Of a DNA stretch of 64,000 nucleotides, positions 17,618 to 26,241 are shown one piece after another. The stretch covers positions 186,001-250,000 of the forward strand of contig WLWT01000002.1 in NCBI GenBank assembly GCA_012103455.1, written 5' to 3'. The DNA comes from Gammaproteobacteria bacterium. Lineage in GTDB: Bacteria; Pseudomonadota; Gammaproteobacteria; HK1. The position numbers and the translations under genes are program-made. A model generated the notes under the pieces. That model had not been told where the DNA came from and did not search any database. It saw only the letters and a list, made by a program, of their open reading frames with translations. Numbering within the stretch: position 1 is the first letter of the stretch; each line of letters opens with the position of its first letter.

Positions 17618-19858
17618 CTGATCGATAAGGCAGTTTTGTCCTGCCACCGCGGCGGCGGCGCGCAAGTCATCGCGATCGTTTTGCGTCTCGTACTCGATGA
17701 AATGCAAAGTGCCGCAGTAGGCGAACGGCGCTTTATAAGCGGTGCCCACAGTGGAGCCCACGTCACGGCCAATATCCATACCATAGAGGGTTTGGCGCCA
17801 CGGTAATAGCCTTATAGTGCCGTGGCCGGAAGGTTCTTCGTTGATTATGAGGGTTAGAGTTCCTTCGTGTTCGGCGGATTTTTTGAACTGCGCTTTTACT
17901 GTATGGCGGCCGGCCTGCAATGCTCTGTCGGCGGTGATCGCCGTCGATTGACCGAGAGCGTTGTACTCGAATACCAGGTGGCCGTTTTGTACATAAAAAC
18001 TATGCCCGCCGGTACGGGCACCGCAAGCGACCAGCACCCCCTCATCGCCAGCGCCGTGTTCGATATGGGCGGTGATGGTCCAGGAGCGGTTGCGAATATC
18101 GGGCATGGCGAATCTATCGATATGCGCGGTGCCGGGCAGGTAACGCAGGATGTTTCTAGACAGTTCCGAGTCTGGCCGGCGCATGGCGAACAACTCCGAT
18201 GATCTATCATCCAACGGCAAAACGTTGTAACGGCCCGCCTCACGCCACCACAGTTCTTTCATCCGCGCCAATCGCTCGGAATGCGTATCGGCTAGATCGT
18301 TGATCTCCGCGAAATCCGTGTCCACGTGATAGAGATGCCATATGTCATCGTCAAACGGTGTGCCTGGTTGATGCAGGGTTACCGCTTTCCAGCCGGCGTG
18401 ATAAAGCGCTCTGTGCCCCAGCATTTCGTAGTATTGGGTGTGCCGCCGGCTGGCCGTATCCGCCTTGTCGAAGCTGTACCGCATGCTTATGCCTGCCACT
18501 GGTATTTGTGCAACACCTTTGAATTCAGCGGGCGCTTCCATGCCCACGCAGTCGAGTATGGTGGGCATGATGTCTATTGCATGATGGTATTGATGGCGTA
18601 GCGTGCCGGGCGTTTTAAGCTGCGCCGGCCAATGCACGATGAGCGGATCGCGGATGCCGCCTTCGTAGGTGTTTTGTTTGTAGAAACGAAGCGGGCAGTT
18701 ACCGGCTTGCGACCAACCTTTAGGATAGTTGTTATAAAGATTGGGGCCGCCTATATCGTCGATGCGATCGGCCATGTCGTCAACGCGCTGGGGCATGCGG
18801 TTGAAGAAAGCGAGTTCGTTGATGACGCCATTCTTGCCGCCCTCTTGGCTGGCACCGTTATCCGATAGCAATACGAGTAGCGTATTGTCCAGTTCACCGA
18901 TGATGCGAAGAAAGTCCACCAGCCGTCCTATTTGCGCATCGGTGTGGTGCAAAAAGCCGGCGAAGACTTCTTGCATGCGGGCGAACAGCTTGCGCTCCGT
19001 CTCGCTCAGGCCGGTCCACGCAGGTATACCCGGATTGCGCGGCGAAAGTACCGCTTCGGGTGGAATCACACCCAACTCCCGTTGCCGTTCGAACCATGCT
19101 TGACGGGTGATATCCCACCCTTGATCGTAACGGCCGCGGTATCGGCGCAAGTATTCCGCTGGCGCTTGATGGGGACTGTGGGTGGCGCCGAAGGCGAGGT
19201 AAGCCATGAAGGGACGGGCGCTGGTGGTGCGCTGCGAGCTAATCATCGATATCGCCTCATCGACCATCGCTTGCGATAAGTGATAAGCCGGATCGGCGGG
19301 TGGGTCCACCGGGCGGTTGTCGATCACAAGCTCTGGCGAGAACTGATCCGTGGCGCCGCCCAGGAAGCCATAGAAGCGATCGAAGCCGCGGCCAAGAGGC
19401 CAATGATCCATAGGGCCGGCCGGCCCGCAGTCTTCCATGTTGGCAAGATGCCATTTGCCGAGGGCGAAGGTGGAGTAACCCCCGCTTGTCAGCACCTCCG
19501 CCAAGGTCGCCGCCTGCGGCGAGATAACGCCGCGGCAGTTGGAAAAACCGGTATCTACATTCGACAAAAAACGCATGCCCACTGAGTGATGGTTTCTACC
19601 CGATAATAAGCAGGCACGGGTTGGCGAGCACAGAGCGGTGGTATGGAAATTGGTGTATCGCAGGCCGTTGGCTGCCAGCGCGTCGATATTGGGTGTTTCT
19701 ATGTCCGAGCCGTAACAGCCGAAGTGAGCAAAGCCGGTGTCGTCGAAGACGATGAGCACGACGTTGGGCGCGCCAGCGGCGGGCCGTGGGCGGGGTTCCC
19801 AGTGCGGAGTGGACGCGCTGACGGTGGTGCCAAGACTTAAGTTGTCGGGGTGACTCAC
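17615..19858 (-). CDS. Arylsulfatase (formylglycine-dependent sulfatase)
   Basis: 747 residues. Metal-binding Asp pair in 'VVLIVFDDTGF' (about 39-40). The CxPxR formylglycine motif is 'CSPTRACLLSGR' with Cys77 as the residue to be oxidised. 'FALGKWHL' carries the next active-site Lys/His. This is the AslA/AtsA branch of hydrolases cleaving organic sulfate esters. The C-terminal 180 residues ('SFYVQNGHLVFEYN...') form an extra beta-rich, lectin-like domain seen in long arylsulfatases. No signal peptide is obvious, so a cytosolic location is likely. A maturation enzyme (FGE or anSME) is not in the window. Confidence 0.92.
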   Translation of the reverse strand: MSHPDNLSLGTTVSASTPHWEPRPRPAAGAPNVVLIVFDDTGFAHFGCYGSDIETPNIDALAANGLRYTNFHTTALCSPTRACLLSGRNHHSVGMRFLSNVDTGFSNCRGVISPQAATLAEVLTSGGYSTFALGKWHLANMEDCGPAGPMDHWPLGRGFDRFYGFLGGATDQFSPELVIDNRPVDPPADPAYHLSQAMVDEAISMISSQRTTSARPFMAYLAFGATHSPHQAPAEYLRRYRGRYDQGWDITRQAWFERQRELGVIPPEAVLSPRNPGIPAWTGLSETERKLFARMQEVFAGFLHHTDAQIGRLVDFLRIIGELDNTLLVLLSDNGASQEGGKNGVINELAFFNRMPQRVDDMADRIDDIGGPNLYNNYPKGWSQAGNCPLRFYKQNTYEGGIRDPLIVHWPAQLKTPGTLRHQYHHAIDIMPTILDCVGMEAPAEFKGVAQIPVAGISMRYSFDKADTASRRHTQYYEMLGHRALYHAGWKAVTLHQPGTPFDDDIWHLYHVDTDFAEINDLADTHSERLARMKELWWREAGRYNVLPLDDRSSELFAMRRPDSELSRNILRYLPGTAHIDRFAMPDIRNRSWTITAHIEHGAGDEGVLVACGARTGGHSFYVQNGHLVFEYNALGQSTAITADRALQAGRHTVKAQFKKSAEHEGTLTLIINEEPSGHGTIRLLPWRQTLYGMDIGRDVGSTVGTAYKAPFAYCGTLHFIEYETQNDRDDLRAAAAVAGQNCLIDQ

Positions 19859-20142
19859 TGACTCAATTTCCTGATTGTGAAGGTTCGGCTAAAGGACAAT
19901 GTTAACCTAATCCGATCCGGTTACGTCGCGAAGCGATCGCTAGGGGTTATTCGAGACGCTCCCGGATTATGCCAAGGGACTTCGCCGGTATGTGGTGGCT
20001 GACAGCAATGAAACACTAGTGACGGGATATCGTGATGATCTAAGCCGCTTGCCGCAGCTGATGGAGCGGGTGGGTGCAGGCGGTGGCGATGGCAAGATTT
20101 AGGCACCGTCTGCCGTCACATCAATTGCCGAGAGCTATAACC

Positions 20143-20721
20143 ATGATGCAACCCAAAACATTAACCGGACAGTACGTTAGATTGGAGCCGTTGACTGAAG
20201 CCCACCATGATGGTTTATGTAAAGCCATCGCGGATGGTAAATTATGGAAGTTGTTCGTCACCTTGGTGCCAAGGCTAGAGGATGTTTCAGGCTTCATACG
20301 CCAGGCTGTTAACGAACAAGAGAGCGGACTTTCCTTGGTTTTTGCCACTATGGACATCGCAACTAGCAAGGTTGTTGGTTCAACCAGGTTCATGAAAGCG
20401 GATTTCACCCATAAACGGCTGGAAGTTGGCCACACGTTTATCGCCAAGTCTCATCAACGATCGCGCATTAATACCGAAGCAAAGCTGCTAATGCTCAAGC
20501 ATGCGTTCGAGGTACTTGGTATGAACCGGGTTGAGCTTCTGACGGACTACCTGAACCAAAGCTCGCGCCGTGCGATACTCAGGCTTGGGGCCAAGGAAGA
20601 GGGAACTTTGCGCAACCATATGATTATGCCGGATGGCCGAGTTCGTGACTCCGTTCTCTATAGCATCATCGCGAATGAATGGCCTGGAGTTAAGACCAAT
20701 CTAGAAAATAAATTGCGCTGA
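20143..20721 (+). CDS. GNAT-family N-acetyltransferase (RimJ/RimL-like)
   Basis: About 192 residues from the ATG at 20143 (MMQPKTLTGQYVRLEPLTEAH). I chose this start because RimJ-like proteins begin with 'L.G..VRLEPL...H' and the upstream in-frame sequence is unlike protein. The acetyl-CoA binding region is around 'EVGHTFIAKSHQRSRINTEAKLLMLKHAFEVLGMNRVELLTDYLNQSSRRAI', and the C-terminus has 'GAKEEGTLRNHMIMPDGRVRDSVLYSI', a very characteristic ending. Such enzymes acetylate protein N-termini, antibiotics or small amines; the substrate here is unknown. The gene ends 20 bp before an IS4-family insertion. Confidence 0.9.
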   Translation: MMQPKTLTGQYVRLEPLTEAHHDGLCKAIADGKLWKLFVTLVPRLEDVSGFIRQAVNEQESGLSLVFATMDIATSKVVGSTRFMKADFTHKRLEVGHTFIAKSHQRSRINTEAKLLMLKHAFEVLGMNRVELLTDYLNQSSRRAILRLGAKEEGTLRNHMIMPDGRVRDSVLYSIIANEWPGVKTNLENKLR

Positions 20722-20740
20722 TGGCCAGCGCATCAGAACT

Positions 20741-22021
20741 CACTGCTGTCCCACAAACTTTTGAATGAGCTTAGAATCAAAGACTATTCTGCGCTAATTT
20801 GTTAGAATAGAGGTTCAGAATATCTTTCAATATCAACAGGATAATAGCCTTGAGTCACAGTAACAGCGTATTTTCACAGCTGCTAAAACTGATTTCTAGA
20901 CATGAATTTGAAACCCTCGCAAAAACCCACCATAAAGGCCGTGTATTGAGGACAATGTCACGCTGGTCACAGTTTGTGGCGTTGAGTTTTGCCCAACTCG
21001 CCGGTCGCTGTAGTTTGCGAGATATTGTCAGCAATCTGGATAAACAACGCCGCAAAAGTTACCATTTGGGTATCGCTAAGGTCAGTCGAAGTTCTCTGGC
21101 TCGTGTTAACGAGCAACAGCCTTATCAACTCTACGAAGGATTATTTTGGAAGCTGCTGGCACGATGTCAAAGCTTGGCACCTAGGCATGGGTTTCGTTTT
21201 AAAAATAAGCTTTATTCCTTGGATGCATCGACCATCGATTTATGCTTATCACTATTTCCTTGGGCCAAATTTCGCAAGACCAAAGGCGCGATTAAACTAC
21301 ATGTTGGTCTGGACCATGATGGTTTTTTACCGGTCTTTATGACTATTACCGAAGGCAAACAACAAGATATTACACAAGGCCGTAGTTTAGAACTGGATGC
21401 GGGTTCTATTGTGGTGTTTGATCGTGGCTATACGGACTACACGTGGTTTAACTTGCTCAATTCAAAGGGGATTTATTTTGTCACCCGGTTGAAAGCCAAT
21501 ACGAAATACCGAGTGATTTCTCGCCATCCGGTGAATAAAGAGCAGGGCATTACCTCAGATCAGACGCTGATTTTAACGGGCCCTAAAGCCGATACCTGCC
21601 CGATTAAGTTGCGCCGGATGGGTTATCGGGACCCACAGACCGGCAAGCATTACGTCTTTCTCACCAATCAATTCGAATTGACTGCCAAAACCATTGCAGA
21701 TATTTATAAGTCGCGTTGGCAAATCGAGTTATTTTTCAAATGCATCAAACAAAATTTGAAGATTAAGTCATTCGTAGGGACGTCAAAAAATGCTGTCATG
21801 ACTCAAATATGGGTCGCTATGTGTATGTATTTAATGGTCGCTTACCTGAAATTTTGTAGCAAACTCGATTTAAGCATTCAACAGATCATTAGACTCTTTC
21901 AAGTCAATTTATTTGAGCGAAGAGACCTGTGGGGACTACTCAAAGGAGACCCTCCAGGCCCTATTGAAACTCAGGTCCAGATACAGTTTTCATTCTCATG
22001 AAAGTTTATGGGACAGCAGTG
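20741..22021 (+). mobile_element. IS4-family insertion sequence, copy 1 (1281 bp)
   Basis: The ends are inverted repeats beginning CACTGCTGTCCCA(C/T)AAACTTT, and the element is identical in length to the second copy at 54509-55789, which lies in the opposite orientation. No target duplication is visible: the left flank reads atcagaact and the right flank ggtaactat. This suggests that flanking DNA was rearranged after insertion. Confidence 0.93.
20850..22001 (+). CDS. IS4-family transposase (DUF4372-containing), copy 1
   Basis: 383 residues starting MSHSNSVFSQLLKLISRHEFE, the DUF4372 N-terminal domain of this transposase group. The DDE core shows 'YSLDASTIDLC' (first Asp), 'SIVVFDRGYTDY' (second Asp) and the YREK-type signature 'YKSRWQIELFFKCIKQNLK' (Glu). 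All three catalytic residues are present and the frame is intact. The protein differs from copy 2 at two residues that I can see (Tyr/Phe in 'RGYTDxTWF' and Ser/Thr near the C-terminus). Confidence 0.94.
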   Translation: MSHSNSVFSQLLKLISRHEFETLAKTHHKGRVLRTMSRWSQFVALSFAQLAGRCSLRDIVSNLDKQRRKSYHLGIAKVSRSSLARVNEQQPYQLYEGLFWKLLARCQSLAPRHGFRFKNKLYSLDASTIDLCLSLFPWAKFRKTKGAIKLHVGLDHDGFLPVFMTITEGKQQDITQGRSLELDAGSIVVFDRGYTDYTWFNLLNSKGIYFVTRLKANTKYRVISRHPVNKEQGITSDQTLILTGPKADTCPIKLRRMGYRDPQTGKHYVFLTNQFELTAKTIADIYKSRWQIELFFKCIKQNLKIKSFVGTSKNAVMTQIWVAMCMYLMVAYLKFCSKLDLSIQQIIRLFQVNLFERRDLWGLLKGDPPGPIETQVQIQFSFS

Positions 22022-22028
22022 GGTAACT

Positions 22029-22367
22029 ATGAGTGGAGATTTGATTCATCTGATGATAGCATCTGCGGAAGATTTAGCATCTTGGTGTGAAATATTTCGC
22101 GAATGCGAAGGACCTGAAGATCTGTATAAAATAGTTGATGAATGTAAAGCCATTCCTTATTTTTGGGAACAAGGAAATCGATACTCGAAAAATATAAGAA
22201 ACTGGGAAAGATATATCTTTCCGTGCAAAAAGCTGGACAATGCCGACTTATATTACTCAATCATGAAGAATCCTGAATATTATATGAATTATAGAAAAAT
22301 GGTATCCAAATATAGATACGAATATTATCTGGATGATCTTGATGCGAATGTACGAGTGGCATCTTAG
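22029..22367 (+). CDS. Small hypothetical protein
   Basis: About 112 residues from the ATG at 22029 (MSGDLIHLMIASAED). An earlier in-frame ATG at 22008 lies inside the IS end and would not be native. The sequence is low in GC, unlike the surrounding genes, and rich in Tyr, Trp, Lys and Asp ('RYSKNIRNWERYIFPCKK', 'YYMNYRKMVSKYRYEYY'). No family recognised. Because the IS abuts its start, it may be the 3' part of a longer gene cut by the insertion, or an acquired gene that lost its promoter. Confidence 0.4.
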   Translation: MSGDLIHLMIASAEDLASWCEIFRECEGPEDLYKIVDECKAIPYFWEQGNRYSKNIRNWERYIFPCKKLDNADLYYSIMKNPEYYMNYRKMVSKYRYEYYLDDLDANVRVAS

Positions 22368-22417
22368 GCTGAAACCTCATATTTAGTAGGACATACTCAT
22401 TGCCGGCTATCGGATTT

Positions 22418-23656
22418 CTATAAGGATACGACATTAGATCTCACTAGCTTGGAGGTAGAAGGCCATTGGTCGAGATCAACTTTATCACGGATCTTGTGCA
22501 AAACCTCAAGAGTATATTGGATTTGTGTGGCTGATAGAGCAGCATTCAGAGAGAGTCTGATCATAGAACGATTTTTTGCTGTTGCTGGTGCACAAAAAAC
22601 AGCACCAAAAATATCATGTGCCTCTAATGCATCCCGAAGCTTTATGGTGCGTTGTTCAGGGCCGGCTTCAAGAGGGATAATTTGGCTCTGACTCACAGAA
22701 ACATTGTACCCCAATTCAATTAACCCTGTTCTTAAGACGTCAGCATTTCTATGCAGTCGTTCTCTCTCTTTGTTACTGGCGATCACAATATCAAGGGTTT
22801 GGCTGAGCGCGGCGATTTCATGTAGCAAGAGTGAGGAGCTGAATATGGCTGGAAACGAGTTGCATTTGAAATATTCGTAAAATTTGCTCGAACATGTAAT
22901 TATGCCCACACGGCCGGCAAAAGCCTTGGCCAAGCTGGCAGTTCGAAAATGTACTCGATGAGTCAGGCCTAATGAAGCCACTAATCCTTCGCCTTGATAT
23001 CCGTGAGTTCCCAGAGAATGAGATTCATCAACAACCATTAAGCAGTTGTATAGCTCTCCAACGTTTACCAGATCATGTAGCGGGCATATGCTGCCATTTG
23101 TGCTATATATAGAGTCTACGACGATAATTCCTTGGCCGTGTTTGCGTATTTGGCGCTCGATATGACTGATGTTGTTGTGCCGGAAGCCATGCGCTGTCGC
23201 TCCCGCGGACTTGATGCCCTCCCACAGCGACATATGCGCGTGCATATCAATGTAAACCGGAGTAGTGCTGTCGGCGATGGTTTGCAAAAGGCCTACATTA
23301 GCAGCCCAGCCGGATTGGCACAGAACTGTACTTTCGCTTTGCAAAAATATAGCGAATCGTCTTTCGAGCTGTCCTTGTGGGTTTTCGCCATGAAGAAAGA
23401 CACTAGACATAATCAGGCCATTTCCAGTGTTCATTAGTGTGTCTGCTTGTATTTTTCGGATGCGCTCATCATTAGCCAAGGAAAGATAGTCATTGCTCAT
23501 CAATACAAGTGAGGAGTCGTTGGGGATGCGGCCTTTCATAATATGTCCACCGCCCCAGCTTTTTTGTATCCGGTCAGTGTAGAATGCTCGCTCTCTTTTC
23601 TGATAAGCGTGTTGGTTTGCTTTTGCAAATAGTGGTGCCATATTGATACTAGTCAT
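22418..23656 (-). CDS. CqsA/LqsA-like alpha-hydroxyketone autoinducer synthase
   Basis: 412 residues of the PLP-dependent alpha-oxoamine synthase family, specifically resembling Vibrio CqsA (CAI-1 synthase) and Legionella LqsA. Block-by-block likeness to CqsA: 'LMSNDYLSLAN' (residue 52 on), 'CQSGWAANVGLLQTI' (about 113), 'VYIDMHAHMSLWEG' (about 134), 'GIIVVDSIYSTNGSI' (176), 'VVDESHSLGTHG' (208; Asp210 for PLP), 'TASLAKAFAGRVG' with Lys244 as Schiff-base lysine, 'PAIFSSSLL' and 'FGAVFCAPATAKNRSMIRLSLN'. CqsA condenses an acyl-CoA with SAM or an amino acid to give a quorum-sensing alpha-hydroxyketone precursor. The start at 23656 has a TAAGG site 4-5 bases upstream. No CqsS/LqsS sensor is in the window. 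The local GC content is low, suggesting transfer. Confidence 0.88.
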   Translation of the reverse strand: MTSINMAPLFAKANQHAYQKRERAFYTDRIQKSWGGGHIMKGRIPNDSSLVLMSNDYLSLANDERIRKIQADTLMNTGNGLIMSSVFLHGENPQGQLERRFAIFLQSESTVLCQSGWAANVGLLQTIADSTTPVYIDMHAHMSLWEGIKSAGATAHGFRHNNISHIERQIRKHGQGIIVVDSIYSTNGSICPLHDLVNVGELYNCLMVVDESHSLGTHGYQGEGLVASLGLTHRVHFRTASLAKAFAGRVGIITCSSKFYEYFKCNSFPAIFSSSLLLHEIAALSQTLDIVIASNKERERLHRNADVLRTGLIELGYNVSVSQSQIIPLEAGPEQRTIKLRDALEAHDIFGAVFCAPATAKNRSMIRLSLNAALSATQIQYTLEVLHKIRDKVDLDQWPSTSKLVRSNVVSL

Positions 23657-24170
23657 TACCTTAAGCCTTAGAGATATTTACTTTATCTTCTGGTGTAGAG
23701 CGATGGTGAAGATATGGTGAATCCGGACCTATTCGTAAAATACTGCTCAATTGACGTGGACCGTTTCCGCAAGGGGTCCGTAGATCACACACTGCTGCTG
23801 CCCGCCTGCAACCGGTCATCGGCCCAAGTGGTTCCCAGTTCAGTTCGGTGGCTCGGAACCGGTTGCGCGTAGACAACGATCATCGGCGTTCGTTATGAAC
23901 GAATCGACTAGGCTAGGCTAAAGCGAACAGTCCGTAGGTGCGAGTTTATTTGACTAGCTCAGTTCGCCCAGCGAGGCTACAGCGGATGTGAGCACCGCAG
24001 ACGCCGATGCCAGTTGTGGGATATTGTTTGCAGGTGGCGCGGTGTATTTTTGCGAAGAAGTGTCGATAAGGTACGCACATTCATGACTATTACGTGTACA
24101 TGGCCGGGCTGGAATTGGGTATGTTGTTTACAAATGTACCGGCTCCTCGTCACATTCCGGATAATCGCAC
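23657..24170. other. Gene-free stretch upstream of the CqsA-like gene
   Basis: A leftward open frame (23661-23876) ends 5 bp before the CqsA-like start. It has no recognisable domain or good start and may be leader sequence or a gene remnant. The rest, to the sulfatase at 24171, shows no support for a gene or RNA. Both flanking promoters should lie here. Confidence 0.4.
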
Positions 24171-25700
24171 ATGAAACGCCCGAACATTCTCTTCATCACC
24201 GCTGATCAGCAACGCGCCGACTGCCTGGGCGTAGAGGGCCGCCCGATAAAGACCCCGCATTTGGATGGTCTGGCCCACGACGGCGTCCGCTTTACCGCTG
24301 CTATTACGCCAAACGCTGTATGCCAACCGACCCGGGCCTCGATTCTCACCGGAATCCTGCCACGTACACACGGCGTTCATGACAACGGTGTTGATCTGGA
24401 GTCGCGGGTGGGAGAGGCCGGTTTCGCTGGTGCCCTCGCAGCAGCGGGATATGACACCGCGTTCTTCGGCAAAGCACATTTTGCCACTTTCCACACCTAT
24501 GAGCCGACCGGAACACCAGAGTCATTGAGTTCCGCCGCCGGCTATCCGGCTGACTGGTACGGGCCTTACATGGGCTTTGAACACGTGGAACTCATGCTGG
24601 TGGGACACAATTGGTTTCTGCCGGAAGAACCCCCTGGAGGGCAACACTACGAGCGGTGGTTTTTCGCCGATGGACGCGGGCATGAGAAAAATGCCCTGTA
24701 CCAAGCCAACGCGCAAGACACAAAAGGCGCCGCCCAGACCTGGCATTCAAAGCTGCCGGTTGCTTGGCACAATTCCACCTGGACCGCCGACGTTACCATC
24801 GACTGGCTACGCCAAGCGGCACGCCAGGAGCGGCCATTTTGTACCTGGGTAAGCTTCCCTGATCCGCATCATCCGTTTGACTGCCCGGAACCCTGGTCCA
24901 GGCTGCACCACCCCGATGAGGTTGATTTGCCCGAGCACCGGACGCGGGATTTCGAGCGCCGTCCGTGGTGGCACGAAGCGGTGGTCACGGCGCAACCGGC
25001 TGGGGCCAGTGAACATGCGGACATCCGCAAACAGTACAGCCGTATCGCCCCTCAAAGCGATGCACAGTTGCGCGAGATAATCGCCAACACGTTTGGGCAG
25101 ATTGCCCTCATCGACCATAGTGTGGGGCGCATCCTGGTGGCTTTGGAGCAGGCTGGGCTCGCGGAGAATACGATCATCGTCTACTCCTCCGATCACGGTG
25201 ACTGGCTCGGCGATCACGGGCTCATTTTGAAGGGGCCCATGCACTATGAGGGATTGCTGCGGGTCCCGTTGTTGGTGCGGGCGCCGTGGCTGCCCGCCGG
25301 TAAGGTGGTGGCTGATCCGGTATCGACGCTTGATCTAGGGGCGACCTTTTGTGACTACGCTGGTGCCAGCGTGTTACGTGAACAACATGGCCGCAGCCTG
25401 CGCCCGTTGCTGGAAGCGGACGATAAGTCTAGGGACTTTGCCCTCAACGAATGGGAGTTGTTGCCTACAAGAGTCGGCGTTGCCCTGAGCCTGCGTAGCG
25501 TAAGAACGGCAACGCACAAGCTCACTGTGGATGCGCTCTCCGGGGCTGGAGAAATGTATGATCTGGCGAATGATCCGCAGGAGCTGAATAACCTATTCGA
25601 GGATTCCAGCGCCGCATCCGTACGCCGGGAGTTGGAGGAGATGTTGGCCAGTCGTCCCGATGACATGCGGCCTAATCAGGTGCAAGTGGGCATGGCTTGA
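24171..25700 (+). CDS. Sulfatase (choline-sulfatase/phosphonate hydrolase-like group)
   Basis: 509 residues starting MKRPNILFITADQQRADCLG. Metal-binding 'ITADQQR' replaces the usual double Asp, as in choline-sulfatase-like enzymes. The formylglycine motif is 'CQPTRASILTG' with Cys51. Later motifs include 'AFFGKAHF', 'WVSFPDPHHPFD' and 'IIVYSSDHGDWLGDHG' with the second metal-binding Asp/His. The C-terminal 'KLTVDALSGAGEMYDLANDPQELNNLFED' is the standard sulfatase ending. It hydrolyses a sulfate (or possibly phosphonate/phosphate) ester; choline-O-sulfate is one possible substrate. No signal peptide is seen. Unrelated in length and motif detail to the arylsulfatase at 17.6 kb. Confidence 0.9.
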   Translation: MKRPNILFITADQQRADCLGVEGRPIKTPHLDGLAHDGVRFTAAITPNAVCQPTRASILTGILPRTHGVHDNGVDLESRVGEAGFAGALAAAGYDTAFFGKAHFATFHTYEPTGTPESLSSAAGYPADWYGPYMGFEHVELMLVGHNWFLPEEPPGGQHYERWFFADGRGHEKNALYQANAQDTKGAAQTWHSKLPVAWHNSTWTADVTIDWLRQAARQERPFCTWVSFPDPHHPFDCPEPWSRLHHPDEVDLPEHRTRDFERRPWWHEAVVTAQPAGASEHADIRKQYSRIAPQSDAQLREIIANTFGQIALIDHSVGRILVALEQAGLAENTIIVYSSDHGDWLGDHGLILKGPMHYEGLLRVPLLVRAPWLPAGKVVADPVSTLDLGATFCDYAGASVLREQHGRSLRPLLEADDKSRDFALNEWELLPTRVGVALSLRSVRTATHKLTVDALSGAGEMYDLANDPQELNNLFEDSSAASVRRELEEMLASRPDDMRPNQVQVGMA

Positions 25701-26055
25701 GATGGCGACTTCAGTTATCACGTACTTCCCTCGCGCGTATTCATCGGCGCGCCGGATACAGCTTTGAAAAAGCTTCTGCCAGCAAGTCTCCTATCAGCAT
25801 GTCGCCGTTTTGACGCAGCCCGTGAATGCCGGTGTGTGACGGGTCACGGTGACTCGGTTCATGCTGAGCCGAAAGCTTCCTGTCGGCACTGCTACGCGGA
25901 TTTTCAGTCACGCTGACCAAAGACTAAAGCTATTGTAAATCAGCCACTTGTGGCGCCTGCCTATGTCCAAGAATGAGCATAAGTGATTGAAAGTGAGCGC
26001 AAGGGAGCCCCGCGCTCGCACAATTTACGGCACACCACAAGGACGTTCATCCGGA
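25701..26055. other. Intergenic region at the left edge of the tRNA-Phe island
   Basis: No gene is supported. It contains the 16-bp repeat of the tRNA-Phe anticodon arm (25894-25909). Base composition drops from the sulfatase side to the island side. Confidence 0.5.
25894..25909. repeat. 16-bp match to tRNA-Phe anticodon arm, candidate att site
   Basis: The bases acgcggattttcagtc occur here and again inside the tRNA-Phe gene at 32003-32018 in the same orientation. The shared block covers the anticodon loop region, a common crossover core for tyrosine-recombinase islands. Identity does not extend to the 3' end of the tRNA, so the site has decayed or the match is partial. Confidence 0.5.
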
Positions 26056-26241
26056 TCAGTTCTCCGCTCGAATGTCCTGCCGGATCTGCTCCTTCACTCT
26101 TTCGAAAGCCCGCTTCGCGTCTCGAATTCCCCGCTCCCTAACTGACAGGTCACTGTCTCCCGGCGTTACAAGCGTGGCATCGGCAATGACAACTCCGCTC
26201 TTTCGAGTTGGCTTCTTGGTCGCTGTACTCTTGCGATTCAT
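26056..26241 (-). CDS. Small basic/charged protein coupled to the Ntn-hydrolase gene
   Basis: 61 residues: a Lys/Arg-rich N-terminus (MNRKSTATKKPTRKSG), a short beta-like segment 'VVIADATLVTPG', then an amphipathic charged helix ending 'RVKEQIRQDIRAEN'. Its ATG overlaps the stop of the upstream gene (ATGA, 26238-26241), so translation is coupled and a functional partnership is likely. No known family is recognised. It could be a regulator, substrate or adaptor of the predicted protease; this is inference. Confidence 0.6.
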   Translation of the reverse strand: MNRKSTATKKPTRKSGVVIADATLVTPGDSDLSVRERGIRDAKRAFERVKEQIRQDIRAEN

